From Gorillibacterium massiliense (GTDB lineage: Bacteria; Bacillota; Bacilli; Paenibacillales; NBRC-103111), in assembly GCF_000455485.1 (NCBI RefSeq), contig NZ_CBQR020000101.1:87661-151660 (forward strand): 64,000 nt of DNA, given 5' to 3'. Position 1 is the first letter of the stretch. The number at the start of each line of letters is the position of its first letter. The notes beneath the pieces were generated by a model that searched no databases, had not been told where the DNA came from, and saw only the letters and a program-made list of their open reading frames with translations. The translations under genes and the position numbers were made by a program. Positions 33,376 through 41,515 of the stretch are shown piece by piece.

Positions 33376-34296
33376 TTATATCGCTTTGCCTTCGATGAAT
33401 TTACCGGACAATTTATTTGCCGAGAAGAGCAGAATCAAACAAATGATCGAGTTGAAAATGCCCAATGCGGCGCTCATGGAGAACCGGGACATCTGCAGCC
33501 CATAACGATACGTATATACCGCCAGATTGTCGGAGTACGTCAACGTCATGTTATTGCCCAGCAGATAGCTCGGATCGAAGCCCGAAGCGTTAAACAGGTT
33601 GCCGATATTCAAAACCATCAGAATGGCGATCGTCGGCATGATGCCGGGCAGCGTGATATATCGGATCTTGCCGATTCGGCCCAGTCCATCCACCTCGCCC
33701 GCTTCGTAGAGCGTCTTATCAATAGAAGTAATGGCTGCAAAATAGATGATCGCAGTCCAACCGACTTCCTTCCACACTTGACCAATCGTGACGATCACCC
33801 AAAACAGCTTGCCTTGCGCCATCCAGTTGATCGGATCGTCGATGATCCCGATCCACATCAGCAAATTGTTGACGACGCCTCCGTCCGTAGACAACACGGT
33901 ATAAAAGATATTGGAGACGATAACCCAGGATACGAAGTGCGGCAAATAAGAGATGGTTTGAATGCTTCGCTTGAAAAATCGGGTTTTTACTTCATTCAGC
34001 ATGAGCGCCAAAACGATCGCGCATGCCGTCCCGAAGATGACATTCAGGACACCCATGACAAAGGTATTCCGCACAATCTCGTAAAACCGGGGATCAACGA
34101 GAAATTCCTTAAAATATTGAATCCCTGTCCACTCCGATTTCAGAACGCCGATAGCCGGCTTATAATTCTTGAAAGCCATGAGCCAGCCGAATAATGGCGT
34201 ATAGGAAAAGATGATCACCCACGCGACGAACGGCAGGCACATCGCCAACAGGTAGCGCTGTCGGACCAGCTTTCGCCAGGTTCCCGGCCTTAACAT
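33376..34296 (-). CDS. ABC sugar permease, LplB type
   Basis: A 306-residue CUT1 permease and first gene of the operon. The ATG at 34296 (MLRPGTWRK) is chosen because GAAGGAGGGAG lies just upstream; the frame open to 34368 runs through the promoter. The EAA loop DKTLYEAGEVDGLGRIGKIRYITLP is near residues 205-230. Downstream follow LplC, binding protein, kinase, regulator and GH5 in one direction. Confidence 0.92.
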   Translation of the reverse strand: MLRPGTWRKLVRQRYLLAMCLPFVAWVIIFSYTPLFGWLMAFKNYKPAIGVLKSEWTGIQYFKEFLVDPRFYEIVRNTFVMGVLNVIFGTACAIVLALMLNEVKTRFFKRSIQTISYLPHFVSWVIVSNIFYTVLSTDGGVVNNLLMWIGIIDDPINWMAQGKLFWVIVTIGQVWKEVGWTAIIYFAAITSIDKTLYEAGEVDGLGRIGKIRYITLPGIMPTIAILMVLNIGNLFNASGFDPSYLLGNNMTLTYSDNLAVYTYRYGLQMSRFSMSAALGIFNSIICLILLFSANKLSGKFIEGKAI

Positions 34297-34330
34297 TGAT
34301 TCTCCCTCCTTCTTTTCTTTCTTCCCCCCC

Positions 34331-34371
34331 ATTATAAAAAGAAGTTGCATCCCGATATAAGGACGCAACTT
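34331..34371 (-). promoter_or_regulatory. promoter and dyad upstream of lplB-type operon
   Basis: On the minus strand a perfect TATAAT (34336-34331) lies about 35 bases before the start codon. Just upstream, GTTGCATCC and GGACGCAAC (34344-34370) form a dyad with one mismatch over the -35 region, a likely site for the YesN-type activator. Confidence 0.5.
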
Positions 34372-34400
34372 TATAGATAAGGGAAAAAAAGATAGATAAT

Positions 34401-34414
34401 TGTAATCGCTAACA
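34401..34414. promoter_or_regulatory. CcpA cre site
   Basis: TGTAATCGCTAACA fits the cre consensus TGWAANCGNTNWCA at every position. It lies upstream of the importer operon promoter, indicating catabolite control by CcpA. Confidence 0.65.
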
Positions 34415-34460
34415 AAAACCGCGTTCCAATTAGAAAAACCTTCCTGTGTGCTCTTGCCGA

Positions 34461-35381
34461 TTATGCGAGCATAAAGCCATTAGCGATGGCGTACCTTCCC
34501 CAGTGGGGCCGTGCGCCGTCAAGATCGGTGAAATCGTACTCCTCGGAAAGACCCCAACTGCTTAAGCTTTGTCCCGATTTGGCGTGGTAGTTGTCCGGAT
34601 CGGCGGCAAGTGCTGCGATGGCACGGCCTACATAGTAGGGAGTTTCGGATTGCAAAAAATTCGGGTCTATCGCCGCGGCTTCCCGCCAATTCTCCTCCGT
34701 CACGCCGAAATGGTCCAGCATCGCCTCCGACCGCAGGAAGCCGGGAGTAACGGCCACCGCGGATACGCCGAAGGTCTTGAGATCGGCTGCCATCGCTTCA
34801 GCGAGATGGACGGCAGAGATTTTTGCCAAGCTGTAATAGAGACTGCCCCGATAGCTATAACCGACCCCATCTGTAATTTCCACGATCAGTCCTTGCTTCC
34901 GCGCAGCCATCAAAGGTGCGGCGAAGCTGCTGGTGATCATATGGGAGTGGACGGCTCTTTTTTGAATAAGTAGCCCATTATCCAACGAGTGCTCCCAAAA
35001 GGGCTTGCCCCATTCCGTCAGCGGATCGCCGCCCCATACGTCGTTGATCAGAAGGTCGAGCCTCCCGTTTTGTTCTTTTGCGATGCGTTCAAATAGAGCT
35101 TGTACTTCGGCTGGCTCCGTATGGTCGACTCTTACGGGGATACCTTTGCCACCTTGGGCGTTGATGAGCTCCGCCGTCTCTTCGATGGTCTCCGACCGCG
35201 CCATGTCCGAAGCGGCGCCTCTCACACTCCGCCCTGTGACGTAAACCGTCGCCCCTGCCGCCCCGAGACAAACCGCGATGGCCCTGCCTGCTCCCCGGGT
35301 CGCTCCGGCTACCACCGCCACTTGATTCTCCATTGGGCGGCAGGTTTGGGGAATATGACGCTCCGTTGCTGTTTTCGCCAT
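34461..35381 (-). CDS. SDR-family oxidoreductase
   Basis: A 306-residue short-chain dehydrogenase. The ATG at 35381 follows GAGGAGGAAG; the codons before it are the ribosome site itself. The NAD(P) loop GATRGAGRA is at residues 26-34 with TGRS after beta2, which suggests NADP. The catalytic Tyr and Lys are in YYSLAKIS. A C-terminal extension of about 40 residues exceeds the classical 250-residue form. It is divergent from the WYL regulator, which probably controls it. The substrate is unknown. Confidence 0.9.
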   Translation of the reverse strand: MAKTATERHIPQTCRPMENQVAVVAGATRGAGRAIAVCLGAAGATVYVTGRSVRGAASDMARSETIEETAELINAQGGKGIPVRVDHTEPAEVQALFERIAKEQNGRLDLLINDVWGGDPLTEWGKPFWEHSLDNGLLIQKRAVHSHMITSSFAAPLMAARKQGLIVEITDGVGYSYRGSLYYSLAKISAVHLAEAMAADLKTFGVSAVAVTPGFLRSEAMLDHFGVTEENWREAAAIDPNFLQSETPYYVGRAIAALAADPDNYHAKSGQSLSSWGLSEEYDFTDLDGARPHWGRYAIANGFMLA

Positions 35382-35509
35382 ATTTATCTTCCTCCTCATC
35401 TCCTAGTCTTCATCATCTAGTGTATCCTATGTATAAGACAGAACCTGTCATATATATAAGGGTATAATGAGGTTATGGAAAGATGAAAAGATAGAGGCGG
35501 AGGGGCGTT

Positions 35510-36610
35510 ATGAAGGCGGACCGTTTGATATCAATGCTTTTATTACTCCAACACAACGGCCGGATGACGACCCGGGAACTGGCGGAGGAGTTGAAGGTTT
35601 CTCCGCGGACCATTGTCCGGGATATGGAGTCACTGTCTCAAACGGGGATTCCCGTTTATGCGGAACGCGGGCCTCATGGTGGCTGGGCCCTTGTAGACGG
35701 GTTCCGCACCTCGCTGACCGGTTTGAAAAAAGATGAGCTGCTGGCGGTATTGGCCGCTCTATCCGCGCGGCTGCCAGAGGAAATGGGCATCAGCGCTTCC
35801 TATAGCAGCGCCTATCGGAAGCTGATCGCCTCGCTTCCGCCCTCCGCCCGCAAGGATGCGGACTTTTTCCGCCAGCGGCTGCACATCGACGGCGCCGGGT
35901 GGCGCCGCTCGGTAGAAGCTCTCCCGTACCTGCCCATTGTGCAGGAGGCGGTATGGGAGGACGCGCCACTGCAGCTGCTCTACGGCAGTGCCGGGGCGAG
36001 TGCTCGCGGCGGCGAGAAAAGCGCGGGCGCAGGTGGGGCTGAGGGCGGCGGGCCGATGTGGCGCACCGTTTATCCCCTCGGCCTCGTGGCCATGGGCGCC
36101 ATTTGGTATCTGGCGGCAGCTGGCGAGGACGGGACGGTGCGCAGCTTCCGGATCTCCCGCATCGCGGGGGCGGAGAAGCTGGCGGGCACGGTTACCCGCC
36201 CGACAGGTTTCGACTTGGCGGCTTACTGGGAGCAGTCAACGGCTGCCTTCCAAGCCGCCCTCCCCCGCTATCCGGCCACGATCCGGTTGAGCCCCGCCGC
36301 CCTCCCGCGCCTGCGCCAGACCCGCTTCGTGAAGATCATCGAGATGATCGGCATGCCACAGTCCGGAGAGCCGGAAAAGATGGAAGAAGCAGAACGGGCG
36401 GAGGCAGCGAATGAGGCCTGCCGCACCCTTTTGCTGAACGTAGAGTTCAACACCTTGGAATCCGCCTGCCAGATCGCGCTAGGCTTTGGAACGGAGCTGA
36501 AAGTCGTCGAGCCGCCCGAGCTTGCCGACGCCGTCATAGTTCAAGCCCGGCAGGTGCTCGAGATGTACGAGAACGCTCCCGCCAAGAAGACCAATCCACC
36601 TTCCTCATAG
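35510..36610 (+). CDS. HTH-WYL (DeoR/YafY-type) regulator
   Basis: A 366-residue regulator with an N-terminal winged helix (residues 1-60, MTTRELAEELKVSPRTIVRDMESL) and a WYL ligand-binding domain (about 140-230, with GLVAMGAIWYLAAAGEDG). The WYL core is interrupted by a Gly/Ala-rich insertion near 165-185, where local GC is very high. The ATG follows GGAGGGG. It is divergent from the SDR gene. The ligand is unknown. Confidence 0.88.
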   Translation: MKADRLISMLLLLQHNGRMTTRELAEELKVSPRTIVRDMESLSQTGIPVYAERGPHGGWALVDGFRTSLTGLKKDELLAVLAALSARLPEEMGISASYSSAYRKLIASLPPSARKDADFFRQRLHIDGAGWRRSVEALPYLPIVQEAVWEDAPLQLLYGSAGASARGGEKSAGAGGAEGGGPMWRTVYPLGLVAMGAIWYLAAAGEDGTVRSFRISRIAGAEKLAGTVTRPTGFDLAAYWEQSTAAFQAALPRYPATIRLSPAALPRLRQTRFVKIIEMIGMPQSGEPEKMEEAERAEAANEACRTLLLNVEFNTLESACQIALGFGTELKVVEPPELADAVIVQARQVLEMYENAPAKKTNPPSS

Positions 36611-36635
36611 AACTCCTACAAAGGTGCTAACATAG

Positions 36636-36690
36636 AAAACCAGCGAAATTCCTGCAAAAGAGAAAGTGCAGGTTATCCGCTGGTTTTTTT
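36636..36690. terminator. terminator between WYL regulator and dmkA
   Basis: AAAACCAGCG pairs with CGCTGGTTTT, with an inner CTGCA/TGCAG stem, followed by T7 on the plus strand. It sits between convergent genes and could serve both. Confidence 0.8.
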
Positions 36691-36781
36691 GATTATCGAG
36701 CAATAGAACGATAAATTCCTGCACAATTGCAGGCTTTGCTGCTGCAGCCAGACTCGGGAGCATATCTCCCCCTTCTCCGGC

Positions 36782-37747
36782 CTAAAATGCCGCCAGCAGG
36801 ACCGACACCCCAAGGACGACGATGCGAGCGAGGCTGGTGATGACGAAATTTTTCACCGCCAACACGAAGGTGCTCCGCTTCGATTGCTCCTGATCGAACT
36901 TTTTGAGATTTTTCAATAACGGAATGATGGTCAGCAGAATGAGCGCCAAAAGCAGCGGATGCACGCCAATGATCAACAGGAAGATGATATCCACGTAGGA
37001 GAAATAGTAGAGCATCCGAAACAACAGCAACGCCTTGGGTTTGCCGATATAGACTGGCAGGGTGTAGCGCCGGTTGGCGATGTCCTCCTCCATGTCGCAG
37101 ATATTATTGGCCAGCATGATGTTGGCGATGCACAGCATAGCCGGGATGGATATGCCGAAAAGCAGTACGATCTCCAGCAGGCCGATATGCAAATCCGCCG
37201 TCCAGTCTCCTGAATGAAGGTTCAACGTCAAGCCCAGCAATTGGCCGTGGCTGGTATGAATGAGGGCTGCAATGAAGGTGATGATGAAGCCCATGAATGT
37301 ACCGGAAAAAAGCTCCCCCAGCGGCATCCGTGAAATCGGTACGGGTCCGAAGGTATACAGAATACCTGCTAGAAATGACAATCCGCCGATGGCCAGCACC
37401 AGCCAGCTCGTGTTCAAGAACAAGAGGAACCCCGCCACCGAAGCGATCCCCAATAGCGTAAACAAAAGCGTAACGACCGTCCGCTCGCGAATGCCGAATT
37501 TGACGATGGCATTGTGGTCCTCATAGCCGTAGCCGGTGGTTTTGTGGGCCTTTTTGAAATCGTAATAGTTGTTGATCAGCGTCGTAGTCATATCAAAGCT
37601 CAAGAGCGAGATGAACATGAGCGCGAAATTCAACAGATTAAACTCATCGAAACGGTACAGCGCATACAGCGTGCCGATGGCAAAGGGAATCATGCTGGCG
37701 ACTTTCGTTCGTAGTTCGACCAATTTGAAAAAGCTTGCGATCGTCAT
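36782..37747 (-). CDS. dmkA: UbiA prenyltransferase, MenA/DmkA-like
   Basis: A 321-residue integral membrane prenyltransferase with about eight or nine helices. The first Asp-rich motif is N59-N60-YYD63 with a following YEDHN; the second is NNICD218-MEED222-IANRR. Such enzymes join a polyprenyl tail to 1,4-dihydroxy-2-naphthoate to give demethylmenaquinone. It lies 12 kb from the other EET genes, alone on the minus strand. It may be the EET-specific DmkA or the ordinary MenA; the presence of a full EET set nearby favours the first, but the sequence alone does not decide. Confidence 0.85.
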   Translation of the reverse strand: MTIASFFKLVELRTKVASMIPFAIGTLYALYRFDEFNLLNFALMFISLLSFDMTTTLINNYYDFKKAHKTTGYGYEDHNAIVKFGIRERTVVTLLFTLLGIASVAGFLLFLNTSWLVLAIGGLSFLAGILYTFGPVPISRMPLGELFSGTFMGFIITFIAALIHTSHGQLLGLTLNLHSGDWTADLHIGLLEIVLLFGISIPAMLCIANIMLANNICDMEEDIANRRYTLPVYIGKPKALLLFRMLYYFSYVDIIFLLIIGVHPLLLALILLTIIPLLKNLKKFDQEQSKRSTFVLAVKNFVITSLARIVVLGVSVLLAAF

Positions 37748-37808
37748 GCTGCATCCGTCCTAACGTGTTGTCGTATCGTGCCGCTATAAGCGCCAATCAT
37801 TCAACGCT

Positions 37809-37838
37809 ACTATACGTTTTCCTCCAATGGTTTGTCCA
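37809..37838 (-). promoter_or_regulatory. promoter of dmkA
   Basis: On the minus strand TGGACA (37838-37833) and TATAGT (37814-37809) are 18 bases apart, about 60 bases before the start. No TTGTGA-type dyad like those of the other EET promoters is seen here. Confidence 0.5.
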
Positions 37839-38021
37839 GCCGACTTACAGATGCACTGCGGCGATGGCGATTTATGACCCGGCAGCTCATGCAGCACCGG
37901 CGGGTCTCTCCGCGCTGACTGTAACGGCTAGTTTTAGAGCCATCCTTGCTGGATGGCCCTATCCTGGATATCGCTTTGTTCAACTACCTTCTTCGTTAAA
38001 TACTTTCACTCAAGATAAAAA

Positions 38022-38870
38022 CTATTTTTTCTTAACCGGTATCCAGATTTCCCCAGTAACATTTACAGCCATGCCATAATACATTTCGAATTGAGGTCCC
38101 TCAACTTGTTCATAACCAGATGTCGGAAACCACTCGGAGTATATTCGTTCCCACAGTTTTTGCAAATCGCATTGCGGCTCCGGGAAAATAGCCCATGTTA
38201 ATGCCGGGACAGAAAGCTTTGTAAATCTTTCTGGAATTTCAAGCCCCTTCGGTAAATGATAACAAATCATGTACTTGAAGGATTCTCCCGTGTGATCATA
38301 TAAGGCAGCGTGCAATACGGTGTCGCCAAAACGTCCTAATATTTCGTTCATAAGATCAACACTGCCATCATCATCACATTTTTTGCGGAATTGAGGAACT
38401 TCGGAAAATGCTGTTTTCATGTCCATATTTATTAAGTCATAAACTCCAAACATCTCAAAAGGCCCTCTTTGTTCAATTCGGTAATTCATCTCGACATCTC
38501 CTTTTATTGAGATATGAAAGGACATTCGAGGATAGGCTTTTAGAGAGATGCCTTGATCTCGCGCAGATATCGGCATGATCCCATGAAGATTCTTAAACGC
38601 CCGTGCAAATGCTTCCGGCGACTCATATCCATATTTCATAGCAACATCGATAACCTTCGCATTTGTTGTCTGCAGTTCAAACGCTGCCAACGTTAACCGT
38701 CTACGTCGAATGTACTCCGATAACGTTACTCCAGTAATAAACGGAAACATTCGCTGAAAATGATAAGATGAGCAGCAGGCAATCTGCGCTATTTTCTCAT
38801 ATGAGATTCTGTCGGCTAGATTTGTTTCGATATATTCCATGGCGTTGTTCATTCTCTCCAACCAATCCAT
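38022..38870 (-). CDS. AraC regulator with GyrI-like domain
   Basis: A 282-residue regulator. The AraC double helix-turn-helix is N-terminal (residues 5-105, with ISYEKIAQIACCSSYHFQRMF and VIDVAMKYGYESPEAFARAFK), followed by a GyrI-like small-molecule-binding domain (about 125-280). The ATG at 38870 follows GAAGGGAGGG. Base composition is more AT-rich than its neighbours, so it may have been acquired. Relatives respond to drugs or other small ligands. Confidence 0.9.
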   Translation of the reverse strand: MDWLERMNNAMEYIETNLADRISYEKIAQIACCSSYHFQRMFPFITGVTLSEYIRRRRLTLAAFELQTTNAKVIDVAMKYGYESPEAFARAFKNLHGIMPISARDQGISLKAYPRMSFHISIKGDVEMNYRIEQRGPFEMFGVYDLINMDMKTAFSEVPQFRKKCDDDGSVDLMNEILGRFGDTVLHAALYDHTGESFKYMICYHLPKGLEIPERFTKLSVPALTWAIFPEPQCDLQKLWERIYSEWFPTSGYEQVEGPQFEMYYGMAVNVTGEIWIPVKKK

Positions 38871-38896
38871 CGCATTCCCTCCCTTCGAGATAAATT

Positions 38897-39154
38897 TTAT
38901 CGAAGATAACGATTGAATACCGTGCATTTTCTGCACAAAAAAGTCAGCAAAAAAATCCTAGAGATAACGAAATGTCTAATCGGATATCGCTTATTTCGAG
39001 TTGGGTATGTCCGGCGAATCCTTCTTCTGCGAGTGACGGTTTGGGATATTCGATGGAAATGATAAGGGGAGTATCCTCCCCTTGCTGCTATGTCTCTTAG
39101 TGCTATCTCATCGAATAAACGAGCTTCTATGTATGCATTTGCTTTTATGACCAA
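38897..39154 (-). pseudogene. remnant of an AraC-type HTH gene
   Basis: The first 37 codons read like the start of an AraC DNA-binding domain (EIALRDIAARGGYSPYHFHRIS), then the frame turns into arginine-rich sequence without the second helix-turn-helix or the Y-I-R-x-R-R-L segment. No ribosome site is evident. It runs into the start region of the intact AraC/GyrI gene, so it is probably the broken 5' end of a related gene. Confidence 0.6.
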
Positions 39155-39335
39155 CTACATGAACTCATTCCAACCCCTCCTTGACTCTTGTTTCAGGCAG
39201 GGTATTGGTTTTTTATCAGTATAAAAAATAAACTGACTGCCGAATCTACACCGGAGGCCAGCTTGTTCACGCATCCTCCGGCTGTCATTTTTCATAGCGT
39301 TCAGTCAGCTTTATTTCTTGCACTTCCAGATCAGA
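39155..39335. other. intergenic region with possible terminator hairpin
   Basis: CCGGAGG and CCTCCGG near 39251-39282 form a 7-bp stem between the AraC remnant and the GGDEF gene end, with a T-run only loosely placed. Nothing else is seen. Confidence 0.4.
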
Positions 39336-41273
39336 TTAACGTTTCAGCCTTTTCGATTCATACATGGACCTGTCTGCATATTTGATAAGTGTCTGCAGAT
39401 CATCCGTATCATCAGGGAATTGACTCATGCCAAGGCTGGCCCCAATTCTGATCTCATATTCCTGAATGAGGAAAGGCTCTCGTAATGCCCGGATAACTTG
39501 ATCTGTAAGTTCGCCCAACACATCTTTATCGATAATATTGATAATTGCCGTGAACTCATCACCGCCCAGACGGAAAATCGCTTGACGGGCACTAACAACA
39601 TTACTAAACCCCTCCGGTATGAACGCTATATCATCCAGCAGAAAGCGGATCCGGCCCGCAATTTCGGTCAGTAGAATATCCCCGACACTGTGTCCGAATT
39701 CATCATTGACCGCTTTGAAGCCGTCTATATCCATATATAGTAGTGTAAATCGCTTATGTTCACGGGAGAGTCTGGCCAAGATTTCATGGAAAGAGGTACG
39801 ATTATACAAATCCGTCAATTGATCGAATTGGGCGAGCTGGAACAACCGAATCTCATTCTGCTTCTTAATCTCAATCTCCGACTCCAGCTTGGCGATCAGA
39901 TTGATCGATTTAATAGCCGTACTCAAATGGCTCGCCAGCGACAAATAATTCAGGACATCCAGATTGGAAGACTCCATAAGCATAAAACCGAAATGATTGT
40001 CTCCGACATGGAGCAGCTCTGCTAAATAAGTGAACCTTCGATCAACCGGAAAAAGCCCCTCTCTCTTCCGTCCCTCAAACGTCGCAGGCTTGTGGGATAT
40101 CTTCTCCACGCCTTCCGAAATTTCAAACTCCAATATGCAATCCTTGAAACTTCTGTTGCCAGAAGGATAATGGAACACCATACTGTTCGATATATTCAGC
40201 TTGTTCATCCCCACCGTGAGCACTCGATATAGATTCGCCTTATCATAGGAGGTCATAATCATCTGATCAATTTCTTCGATCAGCAGATGATAGTAATCCT
40301 TTTCTTCATTCTGCTTGGCAAGCATCACCAACTCCTGCTCGAACTCCTCTAGATTTCTCACCAGTTGACATCCGCAGGATTCCCGATATTCTATTTTGCC
40401 GGCGACGCCGCTGATCAGCCTGGTGCTGCCTGTCTCGATATACTCAATCAGCCTTGTTGTTCCCTGAAAGGCAAGGGCTCTGGTCGGGTAAACAATACTC
40501 GTAATGCTAGGTGTTGCGTAATGCATGCGTTGTCCGTCCTCATAGGAACAAATAGCGATGTCCTCAGGGACGCGGTACCCTCTCGATTTCAACAGAATTT
40601 GTACGGTATACGCCTCTTCCATCGTCATGGCGATGATCACATCCGGGGCAACCTTACGCTCGTCCAGCAGAATAGAAACGGCACGCTGCGCCCTTTCGTA
40701 CATATTCAGCCCGGTGAGCTCGGACTCGCTGATATACAAGTCAAGATCCAGTAGACCGGCTTTATCAAGCGTCCGTTTGTAGATATCGTTTCTGCCGTCA
40801 TAAGACCAAGGACATATATAGGCTATCCGAGTATAAGCATGTTCCCGGATCAAATGAAGAATAAGCTTCCGCAAATAATAACCCCCATGCATGAAATTGC
40901 TGGGGATATCTTCGAGCTTCTTCCCGATACTGAACATCGGCACATCGACCATCTGTCTTAGCCTTTCGAGGTTCTCACCTTGAACAGGCAGTGTCCAGCC
41001 AAGAAAAATCAAGCCGTCAAGATGGAATTCCCGAATTAAATCAGTGATCACAAGATGCTGTGACTCAACATTGAGCAGCTCGTTAGCGTTCATATAACCA
41101 AATCGAATCAAATTAGCATCGTTTGTCTCGCAGGCATCGGCTACGCCTTGAAACAGAAATCTGACATTTTCGTTCTTCAACCAGTTGTTTTCTGCCATAA
41201 GTCCAATTGTAATCCGCTTCAGGATACTCGTCTCCCTCATTCTTAAATGATCCCGATTATAAAACGCGCCCAT
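39336..41273 (-). CDS. LacI-like sensor fused to GGDEF diguanylate cyclase
   Basis: A 645-residue soluble protein. Residues about 18-320 resemble the sugar-binding half of LacI/XylR-type regulators (GLIFLGWTLPVQG, PDVIIAMTMEEAYTVQILLKSRGYRVPEDIAICSYED-type text) but no helix-turn-helix precedes it. A GAF-like middle part (about 340-470) and a coiled linker lead to a GGDEF domain with intact RLGGDEF (570-574), expected to make cyclic di-GMP. The start is uncertain: no clear ribosome site is found before codon 1 or codon 12. The gene is more AT-rich than average. It may link sugar sensing to cyclic di-GMP signalling. Confidence 0.85.
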   Translation of the reverse strand: MGAFYNRDHLRMRETSILKRITIGLMAENNWLKNENVRFLFQGVADACETNDANLIRFGYMNANELLNVESQHLVITDLIREFHLDGLIFLGWTLPVQGENLERLRQMVDVPMFSIGKKLEDIPSNFMHGGYYLRKLILHLIREHAYTRIAYICPWSYDGRNDIYKRTLDKAGLLDLDLYISESELTGLNMYERAQRAVSILLDERKVAPDVIIAMTMEEAYTVQILLKSRGYRVPEDIAICSYEDGQRMHYATPSITSIVYPTRALAFQGTTRLIEYIETGSTRLISGVAGKIEYRESCGCQLVRNLEEFEQELVMLAKQNEEKDYYHLLIEEIDQMIMTSYDKANLYRVLTVGMNKLNISNSMVFHYPSGNRSFKDCILEFEISEGVEKISHKPATFEGRKREGLFPVDRRFTYLAELLHVGDNHFGFMLMESSNLDVLNYLSLASHLSTAIKSINLIAKLESEIEIKKQNEIRLFQLAQFDQLTDLYNRTSFHEILARLSREHKRFTLLYMDIDGFKAVNDEFGHSVGDILLTEIAGRIRFLLDDIAFIPEGFSNVVSARQAIFRLGGDEFTAIINIIDKDVLGELTDQVIRALREPFLIQEYEIRIGASLGMSQFPDDTDDLQTLIKYADRSMYESKRLKR

Positions 41274-41515
41274 TTTAGACCATGCTTAAAGAGCCTATAT
41301 TACTATAGTACTATCTCCGTAGGAAAAACGGTAAATATTTATGCCCTAAAGCCAGTTGTTAAAGAGACTAGCCTTATCATTGAGTTCGCTTCAACTGATG
41401 AACAAGCATTTAGAAATTATAGATTTGAAAACAAAAGTTGAAACGCAAATTCCAGATGGTGTTGTACTTATGATACGGTTCATCCCACACCAACGGTTCG
41501 CGCCTTTTCGACTAC
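41274..41515. other. AT-rich intergenic region, possible gene remnant
   Basis: A low-GC stretch between the GGDEF gene start and the ABC exporter end. Short frames such as one ending ASTDEQAFRNYRFENKS look gene-like but lack starts and known relatives, so a decayed gene is possible. Confidence 0.3.

Noticed and set aside
37939-37958. Hairpin GCCATCC/GGATGGC upstream of dmkA and downstream of the AraC/GyrI gene
   Set aside because: No T-run on either strand and no match to a known RNA element; not called as a terminator.
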